The notes beneath the pieces were generated by a model, which searched no databases, was not told where the DNA came from, and worked only from the letters and a program-made list of their open reading frames with translations. Source: Phycisphaerae bacterium (GTDB taxonomy: Bacteria > Planctomycetota > Phycisphaerae > Sedimentisphaerales > SG8-4). From it: a stretch of 6,473 nucleotides of DNA. The position numbers were made by a program, and so were the translations under genes. Where the stretch lies: positions 1 through 6,473 of the forward strand of contig JAUWLI010000177.1 in assembly GCA_030613765.1 (NCBI GenBank). Direction: 5' to 3'. Shown here piece by piece: positions 1 to 4,676 of this stretch (positions within the stretch are counted from its first letter, which is position 1; the number at the start of each line of letters is the position of its first letter).

Positions 1-6
1 TTACAA

Positions 7-12
7 TCCTCC
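7..12 (-). promoter_or_regulatory. Possible ribosome binding site for a gene beyond the left edge
   Basis: On the minus strand the hexamer GGAGGA lies 22 bases past the stop codon of the oxidoreductase gene and ends six bases before the window edge. Its form and its distance from the edge resemble GGAGGA-ATAATT-ATG, which precedes the esterase gene, so a start codon may lie just outside. Alternatively the ATG at 19-17 could open a reading frame (MKRRIV and onward), but it lacks a good Shine-Dalgarno sequence. I infer that the leftward operon continues. No terminator-like hairpin is visible after the oxidoreductase stop. Confidence 0.4.
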
Positions 13-34
13 GTTTCATAGCGATACCTACTCT

Positions 35-1135
35 CTATTCTTTTGTGTTTAACCATAAGTCGATCGGTTTTTTGACTCCCCCGGGCTGAAAGGGCAATTC
101 AATTTTATGACCTTCTCCTGCTGATTTGTACCCGGCGTAGAGCACTTCCTGAACAACACGGCCGTCTTCTCCGGTAGCCTGCGGCTGTTCCTTACCGCGT
201 ACGCATCGGGCAAAATGATACATCTCCTGTGGAAAGCCATAATTCCACAGCTCTTCATAAACAGGCCATGTCCATCCTTTAGTTGTAGGGGCTTTTTCCA
301 CCGCATAACCATAACCATATTCGCTATATGTCGGCAGTGCATTGCCCATATGCAGGTCCGCATAAGTGACTCCGCCATCGCCGTAAACCTCAATCCGGTC
401 CTCCATGCCGCCACGCCGGGCCCAACTATCCTCAATCAGACCTACAGCCCCGTTGGCAAACTCAATGATACATATTGAGTTGTCTTCACCCTTTGTCTTA
501 TCAGCGTGGACATGGGTAGCCATTTGGCAGTATACATTTTTAATCTCAGGTCGGCCAAGAAACCAGTAACAAAAAGCAATGCCATGACATCCCATATCCA
601 TAAATACCCCGCCGCCGGATAGATTCACATCCCAGAACCACGGTGCATGCGGCCCAAAATGTTTTTCGCTTTGTTTGACCATATACACTTTGCCGAAGGC
701 ACCCTGGTCGGCCATCTCCCTGGCCTTTACATACTTGGGTGTGAAGAACAACTCCTCGGCATACATCAGCAGCACGCCTTTTTGTTTGCACGTCTCAATC
801 ATCAGGTCCGCTTCTTCCAGCGTCATACACAACGGTTTTTCACAGATCACATGCTTGCCTGCATTGGCGATATCAACAGTCATTTGTGCATGCAGAGAGT
901 TTGGTGCCGCAATTGTGACCATCTCTATGTCATCTTCGGTCAGCATCTTCTTATAATCTGTAAAGACCCTCGGAATATTATATTTCTTTGCCATTTTCCC
1001 GGCATTACCCGGCGTAGGTGAGGCAACGGCAACGACCTCAGCCTCATCAGGCATAATTCGGAAAGATTCAGCGTGAATATCCGCCTCAAACTGCGAGCCA
1101 ATGATGCCAACTTTAACCCTACCCTTATTAGACAT
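35..1135 (-). CDS. Gfo/Idh/MocA-family NAD(P)-dependent oxidoreductase
   Basis: This encodes a 366-residue cytoplasmic protein with no signal peptide, a normal length for the family, whose members oxidise or reduce sugars, inositols and related polyols with NAD(P). Residues about 6-125 form the Rossmann domain, with VKVGIIGS at the first strand, IAAPNSLHA at 75-83 and the family's EKP motif at 99-101. The C-terminal alpha/beta domain carries GGGVFMDMGCH (174-184), which supplies the usual Asp180 and His184 near the active site. The dinucleotide loop is unusual: after Gly13 it reads S-Q-F-E-A instead of the common x-G-x-x-G/A. The start at 1135 is supported by AGGAGG (1150-1145) nine bases upstream. 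It lies downstream of a CE15-like esterase gene on the same strand, 125 bases away, so co-transcription is likely. Family assignment is secure; the substrate is unknown, and a sugar or uronic acid released by the neighbouring enzymes is inference. Confidence 0.93.
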   Translation of the reverse strand: MSNKGRVKVGIIGSQFEADIHAESFRIMPDEAEVVAVASPTPGNAGKMAKKYNIPRVFTDYKKMLTEDDIEMVTIAAPNSLHAQMTVDIANAGKHVICEKPLCMTLEEADLMIETCKQKGVLLMYAEELFFTPKYVKAREMADQGAFGKVYMVKQSEKHFGPHAPWFWDVNLSGGGVFMDMGCHGIAFCYWFLGRPEIKNVYCQMATHVHADKTKGEDNSICIIEFANGAVGLIEDSWARRGGMEDRIEVYGDGGVTYADLHMGNALPTYSEYGYGYAVEKAPTTKGWTWPVYEELWNYGFPQEMYHFARCVRGKEQPQATGEDGRVVQEVLYAGYKSAGEGHKIELPFQPGGVKKPIDLWLNTKE

Positions 1136-1144
1136 CGTCTATGA

Positions 1145-1150
1145 CCTCCT
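1145..1150 (-). promoter_or_regulatory. Ribosome binding site of the oxidoreductase gene
   Basis: A perfect AGGAGG on the minus strand sits nine bases before the ATG at 1135 and fixes that start. It lies seven bases downstream of the intercistronic hairpin's closing stem, so folding could influence access to it. Confidence 0.85.
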
Positions 1151-1157
1151 TATATTT

Positions 1158-1206
1158 GGCAGCAAGCCATCCCCATCCCGAAAAACAACATCGGGATGAG
1201 GCTGCC
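1158..1206 (-). other. Intercistronic hairpin between esterase and oxidoreductase genes
   Basis: Two nested perfect stems are visible. The outer stem is GGCAGC/GCTGCC (1158-1163 with 1201-1206). The inner stem is CATCCCGA/TCGGGATG (1174-1181 with 1191-1198) around a nine-base loop, and asymmetric unpaired bases separate the stems. In the leftward transcript the hairpin is followed by AAATATAAGGAGG, with no U tract, so it is not a standard intrinsic terminator. It may stabilise the upstream message, tune expression of the second gene, or be a copy of a dispersed palindromic element. The gap from 1136 to 1260 otherwise shows no convincing promoter. Confidence 0.6.
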
Positions 1207-1260
1207 ACCCATTTGTGCAAACACATGAAACGCAGTAATTTAATGTAATCGGTATTAATA

Positions 1261-2484
1261 TTATTTACCTTTTGGCGCCGACCAGGAAAAAGGCTTCGGG
1301 GCGTCTGCGAAAGGTAACTTGTCAAAACGTTTTCCGCCGGCAGGTGTTTTCCCGAAAAATATCTTGTCAGCAAAGTCAACTAATGTGTGCCAATCATCCT
1401 TGTTTTGAGCGTGACCACCCTTACGATAGTAGATTCCAAGTTTGTCGCCGGCACCTAAAAAGTCGAATACCGGCTTTGCCCCACGGTGGGATTGCTGAGT
1501 GCCGTAAGGATTGGCCCACAGGTCGCCAAGTGCATCAACGGAAATCAGCGCTCGTGGTGCAACCAGCGCTTTTAGGAAATGCTGGGCGAATGGAAGCTTA
1601 GTCTCTTTATCAGCAAAATCTCTAAAACGCGCATGAAACCAATACGAAAACCTTCTCGGGTTCGTTATCTTTTCTAATGACTCCGGTTTTTCACCTTCAA
1701 AACGATAACAGCCCGCTCCGCCACAGCCCGAGCCATTTGGCACAACCAAGGCAATCCTCTCATCAAGGGCCCCTGCCAGCAGCGCAGTCTTACCGCCACG
1801 GGAATGGCCCGTAAAAGCTATTCGTTTCTTGTCGACGACATCTAAAGTCAGAAGGTAATCTATGACGCGCATCCCACCCCACGCCCACACAGACAACGTT
1901 GCCCAGTCGTAATCCGGGTAAGCTGTCTGGGCCGGGCCGACAGCGGCCTTTCTATCCGGGTCCAGGTCGGTGCGGTTATAGTCAGCAACAATATACCCAC
2001 GCTTTACGACTTCCTCTGCTATAGGTACTTTAAAGATATCGCTGTCATTTTTCAAGATGACCGGGAATGGGCCCTTGCCTTTCGGAATGATGATACCAAC
2101 ATTGACCTTTATCTTCTTACCGGGCCCCATGGTAAGGAGAATGTGTTTTTTTGTAGCACCGCCATCATAAACAGTTTCAGATGATAATACTTTAGCAGTA
2201 ACATTTTTCGGTGCCGGCGGCATACGACCATACTGATAGTACAACATCATCGCTTTAATTTCCTTACGTCGCTTTGTCCAATCCGCTTTATTCTTGACGC
2301 GCCTCCCATTATTCATCAGGAAAGGGTCCGGCAGTTTCTTGATATCAGGTAACTGGTCCACTGTGGACATCTCCGTAGCGGCGGGAAGATTAGTACTCGT
2401 GCAGGCAATCACACACAGCAAAGGCAGTACTAACACAAGGGCTTCTATCTGGTTCACTATTGCCTCAAAGAACTGTCCAATCAT
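1261..2484 (-). CDS. CE15-like (glucuronoyl-esterase-type) alpha/beta-hydrolase, probable lipoprotein
   Basis: This encodes a 407-residue alpha/beta-hydrolase. It resembles carbohydrate esterase family 15, whose characterised members cleave esters of 4-O-methyl-glucuronic acid in glucuronoxylan. The nucleophile elbow is GHSRGGKTAL with Ser228, followed by the family-like Gly/Ser-rich stretch SGCGGAGCYR (252-261), LPFAQHFLKALVAPR (297-311), DLWANPYG (321-328) and the catalytic His358 in KGGHAQN. The canonical acid, Glu in the family's QESG motif, is Gly251 here; Asp317 or Asp321 after the next strand could replace it, as reported for some bacterial members. Residues about 14-28 are hydrophobic and end in a lipobox-like VIAC (Cys28), suggesting an outer lipid-anchored location, although the N-terminus lacks the usual positive charge. 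GGAGGA six bases upstream supports this ATG; an in-frame TGA lies 31-33 bases upstream. A GTG at codon 10 is a weaker alternative. It is the first gene of a leftward operon with the oxidoreductase. The general fold is sure; the exact substrate is not. Confidence 0.85.
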   Translation of the reverse strand: MIGQFFEAIVNQIEALVLVLPLLCVIACTSTNLPAATEMSTVDQLPDIKKLPDPFLMNNGRRVKNKADWTKRRKEIKAMMLYYQYGRMPPAPKNVTAKVLSSETVYDGGATKKHILLTMGPGKKIKVNVGIIIPKGKGPFPVILKNDSDIFKVPIAEEVVKRGYIVADYNRTDLDPDRKAAVGPAQTAYPDYDWATLSVWAWGGMRVIDYLLTLDVVDKKRIAFTGHSRGGKTALLAGALDERIALVVPNGSGCGGAGCYRFEGEKPESLEKITNPRRFSYWFHARFRDFADKETKLPFAQHFLKALVAPRALISVDALGDLWANPYGTQQSHRGAKPVFDFLGAGDKLGIYYRKGGHAQNKDDWHTLVDFADKIFFGKTPAGGKRFDKLPFADAPKPFSWSAPKGK

Positions 2485-2490
2485 AATTAT

Positions 2491-2496
2491 TCCTCC
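2491..2496 (-). promoter_or_regulatory. Ribosome binding site of the CE15-like esterase gene
   Basis: GGAGGA on the minus strand, six bases before the ATG at 2484. It is the strongest Shine-Dalgarno match near this gene and favours the ATG over the internal GTG at codon 10. Confidence 0.85.
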
Positions 2497-2628
2497 ATGC
2501 TCTTTCTGAAAAGTTCAATTGGCGTTTGCTATTAGACATTAGCTCATCCGTGCCGCTGACATCTTCCTGCATTACAATATCAAATCAACCTCATAAATAC
2601 AACTGCCTTGCGTCTTTTTTGTCAATTA

Positions 2629-2638
2629 GCTGTACAGC
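2629..2638. promoter_or_regulatory. Perfect 10-bp palindrome, candidate operator
   Basis: GCTGTACAGC is a perfect inverted repeat. It falls at roughly +3 to +12 of the predicted leftward transcript, four bases from a second palindrome (2643-2653). Both contain the pentamer TACAG, 12 bases apart. A dimeric repressor site is a reasonable guess; no regulator gene is in the window and I cannot name the family. Confidence 0.4.
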
Positions 2639-2642
2639 ACGA

Positions 2643-2653
2643 TATACAGTATA
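2643..2653. promoter_or_regulatory. Perfect 11-bp palindrome over the leftward -10, candidate operator
   Basis: TATAC-A-GTATA is a perfect palindrome around a central base. It entirely covers the leftward promoter's -10 hexamer (2653-2648). Binding there would block leftward initiation, while it sits at about -51 to -61 of the rightward start. AT-rich -10 regions can be palindromic by chance, so confidence is modest. Confidence 0.4.
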
Positions 2654-2675
2654 AATAAACTGCGGTGGTTGACAA
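2648..2675 (-). promoter_or_regulatory. Sigma-70-type promoter for the esterase-oxidoreductase operon
   Basis: Reading leftward, TTGTCA (2675-2670) is followed after 16 bases by TATACT (2653-2648). Each hexamer matches the consensus at five of six positions. The predicted start near 2641 gives a leader of about 157 bases before the esterase ATG. A second leftward TTGACA (2625-2620) has only a poor -10 partner (TGTATT, 18-base spacing). The -35 box overlaps that of the rightward promoter on the opposite strand. Confidence 0.62.
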
Positions 2676-2697
2676 TATTACCAAAATATGTTATACT
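2669..2697 (+). promoter_or_regulatory. Near-consensus sigma-70-type promoter for the dockerin-protein gene
   Basis: A perfect -35 TTGACA (2669-2674) is separated by exactly 17 bases from TATACT (2692-2697), five of six matches to the -10 consensus. Transcription should begin near 2704, giving a leader of about 120 bases before the ATG at 2825. The spacer contains a short inverted repeat, ATATT-accaa-AATAT (2675-2689). This is the best promoter in the window. Confidence 0.78.
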
Positions 2698-2809
2698 CTT
2701 TTTAGTTATATTTGTAGTCACTTAACGCAAATAGATAGTAATTGACGTGGTTTATTACAACTCTTGCCGGTCAACGAAGGTCGGCGGAGGGGTCAATGCT
2801 GGAAAATTG

Positions 2810-2816
2810 AAAGGTG
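2810..2816 (+). promoter_or_regulatory. Ribosome binding site deciding the start of the dockerin-protein gene
   Basis: AAAGGTG lies eight bases before the ATG at 2825 and supports that start. The longer in-frame GTG at 2747 lacks a Shine-Dalgarno sequence and would place 26 non-signal-like residues before the signal peptide. A stronger GGAGGGG (2786-2792) precedes an out-of-frame ATG at 2796 that opens only a four-codon frame (MLEN, stop at 2808-2810). Confidence 0.6.
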
Positions 2817-2824
2817 TTAGTCGA

Positions 2825-4573
2825 ATGAAGATGCGAGTTTTCTCTGGGGGCATCGTTTTTGCTGTTGCTATCTTGCTTATTGCGGTGAATTGTGGTTATT
2901 CGGCGGGATGGGTAACTGGGCGAGGTAGGTTTAGGACGATTGCGGGGAGCTCTTTGGATGAGTACAAGGAGCTTTACGAATGGGATTTGTATCTGTCGCC
3001 TGTCGATAATTCGTGGATCGGTCCTTCGCGAAGGCTTGGTGCGCCTCCGGGACAATCTCCGACCGGAGACGGATATTACCGGATCGATAACGTTCCTGCG
3101 GGTTTGTACTCGATTTATGTTAGCCAACCTGACTTTTTCGCGTCGCCTAAGGTTGTGCCCAACGTCGAAGTTAAGGATGGCGAAGGTACGATTGTTGACG
3201 TCGAACTGGATGTGGATTACTCGACTTATTATTTTCCTGGGACGTGGTCGGGATGGGAGTGGGATTGGTATCAGACTTTTAAGGCTACCGGGACCTCCGT
3301 TCGTGGGATTCAGTGGATTATGGCTGGTACGGAATCTAACGGGCGGGTTGCGATTCTCGAAGATACGGGAGCCGCTCATGTGAAAGATTGGACGGAGATT
3401 GGGCATAAGAATAAGGGTAACCTCGGTTCGAATTCGGACCAGTGGGTGCGCTGGAAGTCCGGTGATATTCCTTTGACGCCGGGGCAGACTTATGCGGTTT
3501 ATATTCATGTCGATGGGGGTTGTGCTATTTACAAGCGCGACAGGGACGAGTACAGCTATGACTGGGGCAGGGCGTATCGCCGGGACAGCAGCAGTCCGAT
3601 GCCCTACGACCTGAACATTACCGTGTTTGTGGACAAGAACAATCAACTTGTTACGCACACTATGGATGCGTCGAAAGATTTCGAATTGCATGGAGGATTG
3701 GCGTCTCAGCGTTGGGGTCAGTCATTTGTCGCTACGGGGGAAGGTCTTGCCGCCGTCGATGTTTTTATTAACAGCGGCAACGACAGCGACGATATGGATA
3801 TAACGTGGAAGATTCTCGAAGGTGGTAGCGGGAGTGGCCAGATCGGTCCGACGAAGACTACGAAACGTGCTTACTTTACACCTCACAACCATCTTATGGG
3901 GGTGAGTTACAATCCTGGTGAGGTTCCGCTTACTATCGGGAATACCTACATTATCGAACTGACGGATACGGAGGACTTCACGGCGTATGTTCATAAGAAT
4001 CCGGATGACGAGTACGAAGACGGACAGGCTTTCCGGAACGGGGAGGCGACGCAATACGATCTTGCCATGACTATTATGGAATATGCACCGTCACAACAAC
4101 CCAAGGACGCAGACACAGACGATGATGGGAAGGTTACCTTCACAGATTATTGTACACTTGCTAATGACTGGTCCCAGGGTGAATCACCGGCTGACATTGC
4201 CCCCCCACCTTATGGTGACGGCACCGTGGATTCCAACGACCTGGGCCTTTTCGTCGAAAAATGGCTGACAGCAACAACAATACCGCCACTGCCCGGCCAA
4301 GCGAGCTACCTGTATCCCTCCCATGGCGCCGCAAGCATCTCTACAAACGCTGATTTGACCTGGACGGCCGGCTCTGATGCCATATCGCACGATGTATACT
4401 TAGGCACGAGCAGTCCGGGTACGTTCCAAGGTAACCAGACTGCAGCTATATTCGATCCCGGCACAATGTCTCCGAGTACTATATACTACTGGCGTATCGA
4501 TTCGGTCAACGGCTGGGGCAAAACCGAAGGCCAGGTGTGGATGTTCTCGACAACGACGCCTCCACCACCATAA
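2825..4573 (+). CDS. Secreted modular dockerin and FN3-like protein with two unassigned beta-rich modules
   Basis: This encodes 582 residues from the chosen ATG. A Sec signal peptide spans 1-27 (MKMRVF, then a hydrophobic core, ending GYSA). Residues about 28-135 look like a carboxypeptidase-regulatory or prealbumin-like fold (GYYRIDNVPAGLYSIYV). Two related modules of about 135 residues follow (136-270 and 288-421), each with Q-S/T-F-x-A-T-G, a PLTxGxTY strand, and YDL near the end. They look like carbohydrate-binding or adhesion beta-sandwiches, but I do not recognise the family. A type-I-dockerin-like region (427-484) has a perfect calcium loop with Asp430, 432, 434 and 441, and a second half reading GDGTVDSNDL. 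An FN3-like domain (about 491-577) ends the protein, stopping right after STTTPPPP. No catalytic motif is visible, so a binding or scaffold-attached role is inferred. Codon use changes sharply near 4088, between the second module and the dockerin. The next gene, 103 bases on, encodes a glycoside hydrolase-like protein. Confidence 0.85.
   Translation: MKMRVFSGGIVFAVAILLIAVNCGYSAGWVTGRGRFRTIAGSSLDEYKELYEWDLYLSPVDNSWIGPSRRLGAPPGQSPTGDGYYRIDNVPAGLYSIYVSQPDFFASPKVVPNVEVKDGEGTIVDVELDVDYSTYYFPGTWSGWEWDWYQTFKATGTSVRGIQWIMAGTESNGRVAILEDTGAAHVKDWTEIGHKNKGNLGSNSDQWVRWKSGDIPLTPGQTYAVYIHVDGGCAIYKRDRDEYSYDWGRAYRRDSSSPMPYDLNITVFVDKNNQLVTHTMDASKDFELHGGLASQRWGQSFVATGEGLAAVDVFINSGNDSDDMDITWKILEGGSGSGQIGPTKTTKRAYFTPHNHLMGVSYNPGEVPLTIGNTYIIELTDTEDFTAYVHKNPDDEYEDGQAFRNGEATQYDLAMTIMEYAPSQQPKDADTDDDGKVTFTDYCTLANDWSQGESPADIAPPPYGDGTVDSNDLGLFVEKWLTATTIPPLPGQASYLYPSHGAASISTNADLTWTAGSDAISHDVYLGTSSPGTFQGNQTAAIFDPGTMSPSTIYYWRIDSVNGWGKTEGQVWMFSTTTPPPP
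3230..3634 (+). repeat. First copy of internally duplicated protein module
   Basis: This stretch encodes residues 136-270 of the dockerin protein. Matching landmarks with the second copy are WYQTFKATG versus WGQSFVATG, GDIPLTPGQTY versus GEVPLTIGNTY, DWGRAYRR versus EDGQAFRN, and PYDLNITV versus QYDLAMTI. The similarity is at protein level only, so the duplication is old or the modules were acquired separately. The aromatic-rich start (WSGWEWDWYQ) differs from the second copy. Confidence 0.75.
3686..4087 (+). repeat. Second copy of internally duplicated protein module
   Basis: This stretch encodes residues 288-421 of the dockerin protein and keeps the order of landmarks of the first copy. 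It carries an extra Gly/Ser-rich loop (GGSGSGQIG) and an acidic patch (NSGNDSDDMD). It ends exactly where the codon-use shift and the dockerin linker begin. Confidence 0.75.
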
Positions 4574-4662
4574 ATAGTTTGTTAAACCCATGCCTACAAA
4601 AAGAATCGTAACATGATGTGCTCCGTGTTATCTTTGGAACAACAGAAATTGCACAATTCAAT

Positions 4663-4668
4663 GAGGAG
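4663..4668 (+). promoter_or_regulatory. Ribosome binding site of the DUF5060-type hydrolase gene
   Basis: GAGGAG lies eight bases before the first of two adjacent ATGs (4677 and 4680) and favours the first. The 103-base gap after the dockerin-protein stop shows no clear terminator or promoter, so read-through from the upstream gene is plausible. Confidence 0.75.
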
Positions 4669-4676
4669 ACATAACA

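Noticed and set aside
1158..1206. Intrinsic terminator after the esterase gene
   Set aside because: The stem is strong, but on the leftward transcript it is followed by AAATATAAGG rather than a U run, and it lies directly before the next gene's ribosome binding site.
2488..2499. Three-codon frame ATG GAG GAA TAA overlapping the esterase Shine-Dalgarno sequence
   Set aside because: It arises simply because the SD sequence is preceded by AT. It has no SD of its own and nothing suggests it is translated.
2596..2625. Second leftward promoter candidate with TTGACA at 2625-2620
   Set aside because: The -35 is perfect, but the best -10 partner is TGTATT at 18-base spacing, only four of six matches. 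The 2675-2648 pair is better balanced.
2747..2824. Upstream GTG start giving 26 extra residues on the dockerin protein
   Set aside because: No Shine-Dalgarno sequence precedes the GTG, and the extra residues would sit in front of a clean signal peptide that starts at the ATG at 2825.
2771..3691. Long open frame (306 codons) on the minus strand opposite the dockerin-protein gene
   Set aside because: The product is rich in Arg, Pro and Ile with no recognisable domain, and no Shine-Dalgarno sequence was seen near its start. It lies wholly antisense to a gene with a signal peptide and clear domains. It is explained by that gene's codon bias.
4574..4676. Terminator or promoter between the dockerin-protein and hydrolase genes
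   Set aside because: Only a four-base GTTT/AAAC repeat near the stop was found, too weak for a terminator, and no credible -35/-10 pair at 16-18 base spacing is visible.
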